This document shows, one piece after another, positions 45,816 through 56,555 of a stretch of DNA of 64,000 nucleotides. This stretch comes from Orientallactaga sibirica (taxonomy: Eukaryota > Chordata > Mammalia > Rodentia > Dipodidae). The notes beneath the pieces are model-generated. The model was not told where the DNA came from and did not search any database. It saw only the letters and a list, made by a program, of their open reading frames with translations. Location of the stretch: the NCBI GenBank assembly GCA_036365145.1, contig JAEOAD010000032.1, positions 2,426,001 to 2,490,000 of the forward strand, read 5' to 3'. The number at the start of each line of letters is the position of its first letter. Position 1 is the stretch's first letter. Made by a program: the position numbers and the translations under genes.

Positions 45816-47159
45816 ATGTTATTGAAGTAAGCTTGCCTTTGTCAATTAGATGTGACTCACATTCAATTTTTATTGGGAAGAAGTTAGTTTTCTCATCTGG
45901 ATGGAGACACAATAACTGCCTTCCCTGAGAGCAGAATAAGTAAGTATTTCTTAGAATTCCAAAGCGCCCTGATACTCAGGCAAATCAAATCTCAGAAAAG
46001 TCGCCATGCTGTTCCTGTCTCTTCCAAAGAAGTAATTCTGCATTCTCATCAGAGAGGCTTCCAGGATGTCACAGAGAAGAACTGGAATACCTACCATTCC
46101 CGAAGAGCCTCTCTCCCTGCAGGAAGCATCATCGTGTTCTCTCCTGACCACTTTCTGGTGTAAGGCACACACCCCCCATATTTAATGATGGTATTTGACT
46201 CCTTATTGCTGGAAGCAAAAGATTTCCATAGCCAAGCACAGAAGATATTTTCAAATATTATTTGATGCTATGTTTCGGGAAAAGAAAAAGAAAACTAAGA
46301 ACTATCTAAAGGTAGGTTGACTGTCAATTTCAAGAAACTTAAATAAATAAATAAATATTTCTAATTGCTCAACACCCACATTAATCTTTTGCCCATTCAG
46401 GAAAAGCCTCAAGTTTTCTGTAGCTTTGTCATAATGGTTTCCAAGTCAGTAGGCCAACCATAAGTCTGCTTTAATATTCAGCATGAAATACCAGGCACAT
46501 TTTAGTCATATTTAATATTTGATAGAATAAGGATAGAAAAGCAAATAGCCCCAAGTCTGATTAATACTTAATATATGAAAAGACTTTTTATGAGGGAGCT
46601 GTACAACATATATCCCACTGTTACCATTAAAAAGTATAAATGTTATTATCCAATTTCCAAAGAGGATAGTCCATGAATGAGGAGGAAACTGTTTTAATAA
46701 CATTAATGATACCACTGCAATATATTTGTCCACCTGATCTTCAATAAGAACAAAGCTGGAGCCTTCTCGGGATGCAACACTAATGAATCATTATAGAAGG
46801 CACGGTCTCGTATTTGTGGGCATAGTTAACTCCCATGCCCAGTTTGAATCATCAGGTAATCTATCAGTTACATAAGGGAGGCGCTCTTTCCCCTGTTTTA
46901 CAGAAGAGAAAAAATCAAGTCTAGACCTAGTAAATTCCAAATGTCAAGGTTCTTGAAAGCAGCCTGAATGTTTTGTAATGACCTCTGAATCACTGCTGTG
47001 ATTTTACTCTTTGGAAGACATAAGGCATTTTATTTTTAAAATTTAGAGTAGCCCTCATATTTAATCCAAAAAGAGAGCATGCAGGTATGGTTTTGGGACT
47101 GGAAATAACGGAAAAGAATATGAAGTTATGTGAGGAATGCTGTAAAAAATTAAATGATA
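45816..47159. other. Unique non-coding DNA
   Basis: About 1.3 kb. A weak MIR-like phrase (CCCCTGTTTTACAGAAGAG) is near 46890. No gene recognised. Confidence 0.45.
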
Positions 47160-47427
47160 TATTTTAATATTTTATCTATTTATAATAATATTGATTTGCT
47201 AGAGAGATAAAGACACATAGAGAGAGACAGCAAGAGAGTGAGAGAGTGTGTGTGCATGCATGCGTGCATGTGTGTGGGCAGGTCAGGGCCTCTAGCCATT
47301 GTAAATGAACTCCAGATACACGTGCCGCTTTGTGCATCTGGCATTACATGGGAACTACAGAATCAAAACCAGGCTTTCAGGCCTTGTAAGTCAGCACTTT
47401 TAACCTCTGAGCCACCTATCCAGCCCC
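47160..47427 (-). mobile_element. B2-type SINE, diverged
   Basis: Reverse-complement body with GGGCCTCTAGCCATTGTAAA, GAACTCCAGATACACGTGCC, GCATCTGGCATTACATGGGA and GAGCCACCTATCCAGCCCC. Includes a (TG)n-like patch near 47245-47276. Confidence 0.88.
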
Positions 47428-47609
47428 TTATTTATTTCTGCAAACAGAGCATGTGAGTTTGTGCACACTAGGGCCTCTTACCACAGCAGGTGAAATCCAG
47501 ACATTTGCACCACATTGTGGATCTGGCTTTATGTGTGTCTAGGGAATGGAATCTAGGTTGGTAGGCTTTGCAAGCAAACACCTTTAAACACTGAGACATC
47601 GCCCTAGCC
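47428..47609 (-). mobile_element. B2-type SINE, older, directly abutting the previous one
   Basis: TTATTTATTTCTGCAAACAG, AGGGCCTCTTACCACAGCAG, GTGGATCTGGCTTTATGTG and GAGACATCGCCCTAGCCC. It is more diverged than its left neighbour. Confidence 0.8.
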
Positions 47610-47961
47610 CAAGTGTCTAAAATCCCTTCATTTACAAACTAAATGCTGTTAGTTATAAAATACAAACCAGAATACATCAGTTCCTTGTAATTTCACAAAT
47701 TAGAGGAAAAAACGCCATTAATAATTCAATAACTATGAATACGCATGCACAGGTGATCTTTGATATACTCAGTAGCCAGAGTGTCACGCTAGCCATGGAG
47801 GTCAGTCCTTTCAGAGGCTAACTCAGCCAGTCTGCATAGCTGCACCAGATGACACAGGGGCCACAGCTGCTCTGGATGTAGGCCATGTGTATAAAAGAAT
47901 CTTACAGTCTAAAAGATTTTGAACCACCTTTTGTAAAAGTGGCTTTCATATAAATATCTAT
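47610..47961. other. Unique non-coding DNA
   Basis: Nothing recognisable. Confidence 0.5.
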
Positions 47962-47982
47962 TAAAGTATAGGAAATGGTTCT

Positions 47983-48241
47983 TTTTTTTATTTTAGACAG
48001 AGCAAGATAGAAAGAGAGAGAGAGAGAGGAAAAGAATTGGCACGCTATATCCTCAGTCACTGCAATCGAATTCCAGACACTTGCGCCACCTAGTGAGCAA
48101 GTGTGTCCTTGCGCTTGCCTCACCGTTGTTGCATCTGGCTTACATGGGACCTGGAGAGTCAAACATGAGTCCTTCACATGGCAAGCGCCTTCACAAGCCT
48201 TCACAGGCAAGCGCCTTAATCACTAAGCTATCTCTCCAGCC
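47983..48241 (-). mobile_element. B2-type SINE, third subfamily, with CTCF-like core
   Basis: Landmarks TTTAGACAGAGCAAGATAG, TCACTGCAATCGAATTCCAG, TGCGCTTGCCTCACCGTTGT and GCTATCTCTCCAGCCC. A 21-bp target duplication with two mismatches (starting TAAAGTATA, ending GGTTCT or TGTTCT) is at 47962-47982 and 48243-48263. A 17-bp partial duplication (GCAAGCGCCTTCACAAGCC region) sits near the head. Confidence 0.93.
48083..48096 (-). promoter_or_regulatory. CTCF core-like motif inside SINE
   Basis: On the minus strand this reads TCACTAGGTGGCGC, one base (first position) off the CTCF core. Confidence 0.45.
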
Positions 48242-48330
48242 CTAAAGTATAAGAAATTGTTCTACAGCTATCAAATCATTTTAATTCATGAATGTACTGT
48301 AATTTGATCATAATCCCCTCCTATTACTTT

Positions 48331-48527
48331 CTTTTTAAAAGATATTTATTTACTTGTGAGGAGAAAGAGAGAGAATGGCCCACCATGGCCTCTTGTCACT
48401 GCAGAAGAATTTCAGATGATACATGTGCCACTGAGTGCATCTGGCTTTGCATGGCTACTGGTGAATCAAACCCAAACTGGCAGGTTTTGCAAACAAACAC
48501 CTTTGGGCACTGAGCCATTTCCCTAAC
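48331..48527 (-). mobile_element. B2-type SINE, moderately diverged
   Basis: TTAAAAGATATTTATTTACT tail, TGGCCTCTTGTCACTGCAGA, CATCTGGCTTTGCATGGCTA and GAGCCATTTCCCTAACCC. CCTATTACTT repeats flank it (48320-48329 and 48528-48537). Confidence 0.88.
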
Positions 48528-48710
48528 CCTATTACTTCTTTTGTCACCCTCCCCTAGTGCACTGAGCCCTGTCCCTCTTTTATTTTGATGTTTCTTTTTT
48601 TCCCTCCTCCATCATCTATGTTAAAATGTTTATAGGCCAATACTATGCGGTTCTTTTGGAGGTAATGACACAAGTCACTCATGTCCAAAGGACAGTGTAC
48701 CAAAATACAA

Positions 48711-48736
48711 CCCCCCCCCCCCACACACACACACAC
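48711..48736. repeat. (C)n(CA)n simple repeat
   Basis: A C-homopolymer of about 12 followed by alternating CA. Confidence 0.9.
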
Positions 48737-49289
48737 TCTGGCTCTTACACATCTCTCTTCTGTGATGTTCCACGTGCTTTGGAGGCCATAACAGAGATGA
48801 CTTCTCTATACATATCAAATCTTCACTGGAGTAAAAGTGTGGTATCCCTTCTGGAAAAATCTATAATTAAATAAAGGCTCAGGATCGCAGTGGCCTTGAA
48901 GACTAATCACAACTGTCCACATGGATGCCCTAACCATATCCACTTCAGAGTGCTGAGAAAGAGTTGTTAAGTGACAAACAGTAAGACAAGCCAGGGTTCT
49001 GCCCTTAAGATCATAAACACAGGCACAATGATAACACAGGGCTCTGCATGAAGACACCGGTCAATAGAGTGCCCCGACTCATTATTCTGAAGATCGGGAG
49101 AAAGAGAACTTCAGGTTTCATTGCCTGGCTATGTGGAGCTCCATTATAGCTTCTGATAAATAACCTCTCTTAAGCAAGCCCTTGGCTACTTCTACTCATC
49201 AATGTTCCCTGAGTAGATGCAACCCTAAACCTGATTAAAGGTGATGTCACCATCTTCATTGCCTTATATATGCTATTGAATTTTCCCTG
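48737..49289. other. Unique non-coding DNA
   Basis: Nothing recognisable. Confidence 0.5.
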
Positions 49290-49440
49290 TTATGCCTCAT
49301 ACAATCATCTCCATTTTAAAGACTTGGAAGCTAAGCCGTGCAGAGATGAATTAGCTTGGTTAAGTTTATACATCAGATTTATCTGACTCCAATGCCAACT
49401 TCTTAGTGTCACATGCCACTGCCTTTAGAATACTGACCGG
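49290..49440 (-). mobile_element. MIR (mammalian-wide SINE), antisense
   Basis: ATCATCTCCATTTTAAAGAC, GCAGAGATGAATTAGCTTGG, CATCAGATTTATCTGACTCC and AATGCCAACTTCTTAGTG follow the complement of the MIR core and 3' region. Divergence is as expected for an element this old. Confidence 0.65.
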
Positions 49441-49518
49441 GGAACAACAGTCACAATATATCAGGTTTAATAAGGTACCTGGAAGATCTGGTGCCCAACA
49501 ACCTTCTGTCTTATGGTC

Positions 49519-49905
49519 TGTGGTAGTTTGAATAGATGGCCCCCAATATATTCAGTGTTTTATTAGTTTGTAGTTTGGATCTGCAGTCATCTGGCTAGAG
49601 CAGTTGTCACTGGGAAGATCTTAGGGTCCAGCCCTAAGGTGTGGTGGTGGGTTTGAGATCCCAATCTAAAGATATGCAAAGTGTGCCTAGCTGGAGTTCC
49701 TGAAGTGTGCTGTGCTGTGCTGTGCTGTGCTGTGTTGTGTGGCTGTAGCCTTGGGGCTTCTCTCTCTGCTTCCACTGGTGAAAGCAGGCCAGCTTGGTCT
49801 GTCACTATGGAACTTCCCTGGATCTGTGAGCTTCAATAAATCCCATTCTCCATAACTGTGCCTGGTATGGAAGTTCCTTTCACTGAGCTGAAGCTGCCTG
49901 CTACA
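49519..49905 (+). mobile_element. MaLR-type solo LTR, second copy
   Basis: 387 bp from TGTGGTAGTTTGAATAGATG to GCCTGCTACA. Near-matching 5-mers TGGTC and TGTTC flank it. An internal (TGTGC)n run at 49708-49737 is expanded relative to the copy at 21.8 kb. The polyadenylation-type CTTCAATAAATCCC block is present. Confidence 0.83.
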
Positions 49906-49910
49906 TGTTC

Positions 49911-50686
49911 CTAGCTCCCACTCTGCAGTTCTCACTGGGGCAGAAGCAGCTGGGGTTTCTCTCCACAGAAAGTCCTTGTAACCAATGACCCCCTTTTACC
50001 TACTAAGTTTATTTTCCCATGCCTAGCAAAACCATAGAACTAACCTTAGCATTTCACCAGAATTATCAATCATCTAAAAGGATTTTCACAGCCATGCTCT
50101 AATACATTTTGCCACCAGCCTTTCAGAACATGAATAAATAGAGCAGTATATAGCAATGGGTATTATTATTCTATATACTATTCTATATAGTATTATTGTA
50201 TACACTATAACATGTCGGTGTCCCTTAAAACATGCTCACATATATCCCCATCCAAAGCCCAGAATCAATTCAGAATAGACAGAATGAGGAAAATAGGGGA
50301 AATAATATATCTGGAAAAGCATAACCATGAGATTTTAAACCTGTCTTTTTCCCTAGTGAAAAATAATTCTGGGGGCTTTCTTTCTCTCTTGCTCTCTTTG
50401 CTTCTACATTCTAACCTTTGGTAATGAACATTTATTACACTCATAGCATAACTCCAAAGCATAATGGCAATTCTAGAGTGAGCAAGATATATATATATAT
50501 ATGGTTTTTTTGGCAAGAAAATGTTTATACTTGAGCAGATGCTGCTCCTGTTTAGGCCATTTCTGTGATAGGCATCCAAAGGAATTCAGATTAACTGTGC
50601 TGCTTTTGCCCTTTATGGAATTATAGAATTGTTATTATTATTTGTAAATAGAAGGAAGTTTGGAAGTAGAAGAAACAGTTTCAAAC
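49911..50686. other. Unique non-coding DNA
   Basis: AT-rich, with a (TA)n patch at 50489-50502. A 104-codon minus-strand frame at 50265-50579 has no known domain. Confidence 0.5.
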
Positions 50687-50775
50687 AGAATCACTACGTA
50701 GCTCAGGCATGCCTCAACCTTGTAATCCCCCTGCTTCAGCCTCGAGTGATGAGATGACAGGTATGTTTCCCTATA
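50687..50775 (-). mobile_element. B1-related fragment, degenerate
   Basis: CACTACGTAGCTCAGGCATG, CCTCAACCTTGTAATCCCCC and GCTTCAGCCTCGAGTGATG follow the complement of the B1 core loosely. Confidence 0.55.
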
Positions 50776-51425
50776 ATCAGCTCAAAATCCACTGCAATGA
50801 GTAAAGCAAGACACAAAACAATTTTTCTCAATCAGTAATTCAAATAATATTATTGTCAGGAAATAAAACAGGGTGAAAACCAAACCAAAAATTGCTCTAA
50901 GATTAAGGCATAATGGAAGAAATGCCCTACTTGACAGCCTCACTTGACAAAGCAGGTTTGTGTTACAGGACATGAAACACTGCTGAAACTTCCTGGGGCC
51001 TCGGCCTTGGTAAGAATGAATCCAGTGTGGACATGTCCTCTGTACCGGAAAAGCATCTCCAGGTCAACGGCTGATGAAAATGAAAGTGTCTTGAACTTAA
51101 GATGCCTGAGGAATATTGGGGGCTTGATGTTGGGGGGACTGCTGGTGACCTCTTATGGTGTGTACTGCCACAGGCTTTTAATCTACACTGCTATTTTGCT
51201 TGAAAACTGCCATTTGCTCAAAAGGAAATGAAGTCCCAGTTCCTCACTGTGACAATTTTAAATCATTTGGCCAAATGCCAAAATACCTCTAAGGTTTTCT
51301 GTCTAAAGACTTAGTGATAAGACTCACAGGTGAGGCATTTGGCATAAAACAAACGGATGGGAAAAAAATGGCCTTGGTAACACTGGCAACTAAATACAGA
51401 CTTTTCTGAAAGGAGTATCTGCTGA
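50776..51425. other. Unique non-coding DNA
   Basis: Contains a 95-codon plus-strand frame at 50944-51231. Its peptide has a hydrophobic stretch near the C-terminus but no recognisable family, and base composition is not clearly coding-like. Not called as a gene. Confidence 0.45.
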
Positions 51426-51429
51426 AATG

Positions 51430-51648
51430 ACTTTTTACTTTTAAATTTATTTGCTAGAAAGAAAGAGGGAGAGAGAGGAAGGAAGAGGCAGATAGAGAAA
51501 ATAGGCACCCAGGGCCTCTAGCCACTACAAATACACTCCAGATGCATGCACCAACTTGGGCATCTGGCTTTACATGGGTCCTGGGGAATCGAACCTGGGA
51601 CCTTTGGCTTTGCAGGCAAACATCTTAACTATAAAGCCATCTCTCCAG
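51430..51648 (-). mobile_element. B2-type SINE
   Basis: TTTAAATTTATTTGCTAGAA tail side, GGGCCTCTAGCCACTACAAA, GGCATCTGGCTTTACATGGG and AAGCCATCTCTCCAG. Confidence 0.9.
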
Positions 51649-52007
51649 ACATGGCATGAATTTTTGTGTTTTGCAAGGGTTAAGTTCCACTGTAAAACTT
51701 GTTTTTACTTGAAAGGGGAAATTTTAGGAAACAGATGTAAAGTTTTAAGAAACTCATCAAAATAGTTCTTCTCGCCATTTCTCATGTTCAGGAAGGCAAG
51801 CCTCTCTTGACATTCATTTCAATACTGAGCTGCAGCTCTGTGCTCCCAAGCAGAGACAATGGAGATTTATACTTTCCTAATAGTTAACATTCTTAGCATA
51901 AAGCCTAGTTCTAAAAAAAAAAAAAAAAATACAGAGTATTTTGTAGCTTTCCATGGGTTTTTGATGTTTGTTGCTTCAGTTTATATATTAGTATTGACTT
52001 TCTTTCT
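51649..52007. other. Unique non-coding DNA
   Basis: Nothing recognisable; an A-run is at 51913-51929. Confidence 0.5.
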
Positions 52008-52017
52008 GGAAGTACTT

Positions 52018-52246
52018 AAAAAAGATTCATTTTTATTTATTAGAGACAGAGAAAGGGAAAGAGAGAGAGAGAGAGAAAGAGAGAGAAAGAATGGGTGCAC
52101 CAGGGTCTGTAGCCACTGCAAAAGAACTCCAGAAGCACGCACCACCATGTGCATATGGCTTACATGGGACCTAGAGAATTGAACCTGGATCTTTAGGCTT
52201 CCAGGCATGTGCCTTAACTGCTAAGCCATCTCTTCAGCCCCTGTCA
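52018..52246 (-). mobile_element. B2-type SINE
   Basis: TTTTTATTTATTAGAGACAG to TAAGCCATCTCTTCAGCCCC, including (GA)n. The target duplication GGAAGTACTT is perfect (52008-52017 and 52247-52256). Confidence 0.94.
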
Positions 52247-52256
52247 GGAAGTACTT

Positions 52257-52771
52257 TTTTCATTAAACATTACTAAATACTCAAGCCTCCAGCTTTCCAG
52301 GCTGCTATTATCACTATTTAAAAAAATTAAGTGGGTTTTTGTTTTTTTGTTTTGTTTGTTTTTTTTTTTTAATCAACACTTTCCTGCCTCAGGTATTCTG
52401 TGTTTGCTCTGCTGTGAACTGAAGCTTAGAAACCAGAAAAAAAAAATGGTGAAAATGGTATGACTTGGTGTCTGGGTTGTGAACAGCAAGACCCGATGAT
52501 GGAGCTGGGAGACTGTAGGTCATTCACAGGTTATCTATCATCTGCCACCACCAGGAAAGCTCCCTCCACCCCCCGCTGATACCAGAGTAAATTCTCGCCT
52601 TAAAAATGCTAATTGAGAAAACCCTCTGAGAAGAAAAATGATTCATTCACTCCACCAAATGGGAGTTTAGATATTTTTAGCAATATCAGAATAGGGGATT
52701 CTGAGCTTGCAATAATACAAAGATCTCTCCTTTAAATATTATTAAAAAAAAAAAAAAAAAAAAAAAACAGA
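52257..52771. other. Unique non-coding DNA ending in an A-run
   Basis: T-rich tract at 52335-52370 and an A-run of about 25 at 52743-52767. No gene. Confidence 0.5.
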
Positions 52772-52913
52772 GCCGGGCGTGGTGGTGCACGCCTCTAATC
52801 CCAGCACTCGGAAGGCAGAGGTAGGAGGATCGCCGAGAGTTCGAGGCCACCCTGAGACTACATAGTTAATTCCAGGTCAGCCTGGACTAGAGTGAGACCC
52901 TACCTTGAAAAAC

Positions 52914-52951
<38 letters not shown>
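52772..52951 (+). mobile_element. B1 SINE with ~35-bp poly(A) tail
   Basis: GCCGGGCGTGGTGGTGCACG to CCCTACCTTGAAAAACC and a long unbroken A-tail (52914-52951). The clean tail, CpG-rich head and A-rich target on the left suggest a recent insertion. Confidence 0.95.
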
Positions 52952-52952
<1 letters not shown>

Positions 52953-53029
52953 AGAAAGATATTCAACTTCAGGCCACTGAACAAGGGACGACCAGACCAT
53001 CTAACACCTCTTATGAGAAGACAGGAGAA

Positions 53030-53125
53030 TGGCAGGCCTGGTGGTGCACACCTGTAAACTCAGGAGGCTGGGGCAGAAGGATAACAAGTTCCAGGCTAGC
53101 CTGGGCTACACAATGAGATAACATA
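53030..53125 (+). mobile_element. B1-related short monomer, older type
   Basis: GCAGGCCTGGTGGTGCACAC, CTCAGGAGGCTGGGGCAGAA, CAAGTTCCAGGCTAGCCTGG and GCTACACAATGAGATA. It lacks the second GAATTCCAGGTCAG block, like an early B1 or a different 7SL-derived family. Confidence 0.7.
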
Positions 53126-53943
53126 GGAACAGATAAGAGAATATGACCTTGAACACGGACTACAAAAGCATCACGTACATTTTCACTATAGGTTTATGAC
53201 CTCTGTCCCACCTCCATGACAAGTTTAGTACCGTATATATTTAAATATTGTTGTGAAGCAGCGGGAAGAAACTTGCAGTCTTAAATCCGCCTTCCTCCCT
53301 AGACAGAGATGCATCTGCACAGAAGTCATGTGGACACGACTAACTTCTTCCTCCCCTCATTTCCCTAAGACACTGCCAACAAGCCAATCCTCAGTACTCT
53401 GTAGTAACGCTTGTGCCAAGAACCATTCACAGGTTTGCAGCCAAGTTTAAATCAATGTACAAAGAGCAGTTTTGCTACAACTGAGTGTGTCCTATTAGAC
53501 AGAATCCTTTATAAGTCAGATGGAGCCAACAAGTAGCCCTGCATCATCTGGATACAGTGGCGCCAATAACACATTCTTCGGATGAGGAAGAACTCAGTCT
53601 TGTGAGTATGGATGAGGGGTGAGCTAGAGCCACCGAGCTCCCATGCCTGGCTGCAACCAAAGCAATGGTGACACACAGTGTAGATGTGCGGATGCCTCAA
53701 GGAACTGCTCCGTGATTGCCCACAATTACTTCTTATTTCTTTTGCATTGTCCATCAATCTCGTTATAGTTGCCCCTCCCCAGAGTTTCAGGAATTACACT
53801 CTTTAATACTTCAAAGTTGAAAACGATATGCTAAATACACCAGAAGAGCCTGGCATCGCTTTTCTGTGCCAGTCATCTGCAAATTTCCTCATCTGAAGAC
53901 AGAGGAGAGGCGTTGGGAGAGTATCCAGGGGACTAGACCTGCT
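53126..53943. other. Unique non-coding DNA
   Basis: No gene or transposon recognised. Confidence 0.5.
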
Positions 53944-54190
53944 TCAGCTTATACTGTTCATGAGGCTGCAGGGATGGAACCCCCCAAATCTATCAGCTTA
54001 TACTGCTCATGAGGCTGCAGGGATGGAACCCCCAAATCTATCAGCTTATACTGCTCACGAGGCTGCAGGGATGGAACCCCCAAATCTATCAGCTTATACT
54101 GCTCACGAGGCTGCAGGGATGGAACCCCCCAAATCTATCAGCTTATACTGTTCATGAGGCTGCAGGGATGGAACCCCCAAAATCTATCAA
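53944..54190. repeat. Minisatellite, 48/49-bp unit x 5
   Basis: Five near-identical copies, with AGCTTATACTG at 53946, 53995, 54043, 54091 and 54140. Differences are C-run length (5 or 6 C) and TTCATG/CTCATG/CTCACG. Outer copies 1 and 5 share TTCATG, inner copies 3 and 4 share CTCACG. Confidence 0.97.
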
Positions 54191-54309
54191 GACTGACATA
54201 CAAGTGGTCATCTTGCTTTAACAAAATCCCATTTTCTCACCACCACCACCATCTCCTTATACCATAATAACCATTATCACTCGGTTCCCATGACCACTGT
54301 TTATTCCAC

Positions 54310-54705
54310 CAACCTAGCACTGAGTTGAATACCCCTCCCCAGTTCATGTCCCAAACAGGATGAGTCTTTGTAGCTGTACTGAAGATGGGGTCAAGGTGGA
54401 GTAGAGTGAATCTGAACCGTAAACCCAACGTTGCTACTGTCCTTATAAGAAGAGAGGAAACTGGATACAGAAATGGACACACAGGGAAGAAGGCACGTGG
54501 AGTAGGAAGACAAGGAGGTTAATGAATGTGCAAACCTAGGAAGGACAAAAGCATTCTTCGCTAGGAGCTACAGAGGAGGCATGGCTATGCCCACACCTTG
54601 ATTTTGGTCTGTCAACTGCCAATGTTCTCTGGCAATAAGTTTCTGTTTTTTTGATTCACTCATGTTTGCTATTTTATTATGACAGCCTAGAAATTTCGTA
54701 GATTC
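54310..54705 (+). mobile_element. MLT1-type LTR (ERVL-MaLR), ancient
   Basis: Landmarks in MLT1 order: GTTGCTACTGTCCTTATAAG (TATA-box region), AGAAATGGACACACAGGGAA, CCACACCTTGATTTTGGTC, CAATAAGTTTCTGTTTTTTT and CTATTTTATTATGACAGCC at the end. Confidence 0.65.
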
Positions 54706-55077
54706 CATCGGCTCCACTAACATCATTCCTTTCACCTCCACCCCCGGCACCACATCCTCCCTTCGTGGCTACCACCACTGTGGACTCACTGTGCAGAAGC
54801 AGCACACACACAAAGGCTCCTCACTAACACGGGGACTTAGCTCAAGAGCTCAGGAGCTGATACCAAAAGAGGGATCCAGGGCTAAGTCCCCTCACCATGT
54901 GTGTCTCCTTCTGTGGTTGTCCCCAAACATTGTGACGTGCTTGCCTGATCTTGGTCTTGGTCTCACTCAGAGGGCAACAAAAATGAGTTTGACATGAAAG
55001 AAACATCAAAGAAGAGCAAATCATTCTCATCTCACAGACCTATGGCCAGGAAAATGATGTTTACAAAAGGTAAGACT
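54706..55077. other. Unique non-coding DNA
   Basis: Nothing recognisable. Confidence 0.5.
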
Positions 55078-55299
55078 GGACTGGAGAGATTGCTCAGCGG
55101 TTAAGACACTTGCCTGCAATGCCTAACAATCTGGGTTCAATTTGCCAGTACCCATGTAAAGCCAGATGAACAAAGGGGTGCAAGCATCTGGAGTTTGTTT
55201 GCAGTGACTAAAGGCCTTGTCGCACCCATATTCATTCATTCATAATCTCTCCCCCACCCTTACAAATAAATAAATAAAAATAAAATATTTTTTAAAACA
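55078..55299 (+). mobile_element. B2-type SINE (short form)
   Basis: GGACTGGAGAGATTGCTCAG head, GGGTTCAATTTGCCAGTACC and AAATAAATAAATAAAAATAA tail. Confidence 0.92.
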
Positions 55300-56056
55300 C
55301 AGGTAACACCACTTGACCAAAACCAGTGGAAGGATCACAAACTGGATTTCCTGATTCATCCAATCTGTTCTGCAACTTGGCTTGCTACAGAAGTGGGAAG
55401 AGTGTGTTTTAGTACTTTCCACAGGATGCTGGGAAGGAATAGAAGAAATGCATAAATACTTCCCACTCTGATACCAACTCACAGGCTCTGTGCATTGACT
55501 CAGTTAAGTCTCATTAAACCTTACTAGGAAAAGGTATTGATCAGGCCCAGAGATAAAATTAGTCACTGAAGTAATGGAGGTGAGATCAAGTGAAAGCACG
55601 TGAGGAAGATGTTTTTTGATAGGAGTTTATAGATAACTGAAAATGTCCAACTGCAGGGCGCACTGCTAACGTTAACTTGGTAGACGTGTAAAAGTCAAAA
55701 CAGCATGGAGGTCTTTTCCAAATACAGAGGCTGCACACAGCTTTTCTAGCAAGAAACAAGAAGAAGCTTTGGAATTCTGAGAGAACTGATTGGTGCGTTA
55801 ATGAAGATTGTGTCACGTATCTCCGCACCAACAAATTAAAGAGCATCTGGTACCAACAATAATTAATTAAATAAATAAACACAATTAGGCATATTGATTC
55901 ATCTTGCAGTTTGAAAGTTGTCACAGCATTAGCTCCCAAATCAGAGAGTCTGTGAGCGATTCTAAACCAAGATGAAACTTCTACACCCAGCTGCCAAAAA
56001 CATTGGAAATGATCCCAAGAATATTGCAATTTTAACAAACAAATAGGAAGGCCCAC
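55300..56056. other. Non-coding DNA, possible MIR remnant
   Basis: A weak MIR-like phrase is near 55490-55590. The 177-codon minus-strand frame at 55586-56119 begins inside the neighbouring B1 and has no recognisable domain, so it is not called as a gene. Confidence 0.4.
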
Positions 56057-56240
56057 TGTTTTTTTGTTTGTTTGTTTGTTTGTTTGTTTGTTTTTTGGTT
56101 TTGCGAGATAGGGTTTCACTCTGGTCCAGGCTGACCTGGAATTAACTATGTAGTCTCAGGGTGGCCTCGAACTCTCGGCAATCCTCCTACCTCTGCCTCC
56201 CAAGTGCTGGGATTAAAGGCGTGCGCCACCACGCCCGGCT
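56057..56240 (-). mobile_element. B1 SINE with (TTTG)n tail complement
   Basis: A (TTTG)n run (56061-56092), then GAGATAGGGTTTCACTCTGG, CTGGAATTAACTATGTAGTC, CAAGTGCTGGGATTAAAGGC and GTGCGCCACCACGCCCGGC. CpGs in the head are intact, suggesting a young copy. Confidence 0.95.
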
Positions 56241-56511
56241 TTTCTTTTTTTTTTTTTTTTTTTTTAATGGCATGAACTATTAAGAAAGTTCCCCAGCATT
56301 CGAGGGAATTCTCTGCAACCCACCTCCTTGCTTACACGAGCCTCCTCCCTGCTGTTTACCAGTTTCTAAACTGTTCTTGACTTTCACAAACTGACATCAA
56401 AGCATTTGCCATAACCCAGCCCCTGGTTAGTTCTCGGAGCAGAACTCACGGTTAGTCTGCTGTTCCCTCACTAGTGTGTGTCAGTGGCCACGTTATGCTG
56501 TTCTTCGCTCG

Positions 56512-56544
<33 letters not shown>

Positions 56545-56555
56545 AGATGGAGGTC
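56241..56555. other. Unique DNA with (CT)n
   Basis: T-run at about 56248-56267 and a (CT)n run at 56509-56544. No gene. Confidence 0.5.

Noticed and set aside
50944..51231. 95-codon frame with splice-like TTACAG and GGTAAGA nearby
   Set aside because: The hypothetical exon would be only about 39 bp and the encoded peptide matches no family I know. Splice-like strings are common by chance.
55586..56119. 177-codon minus-strand open frame
   Set aside because: It starts inside a B1 SINE and runs into unique DNA, with no recognisable domain or conserved motif.
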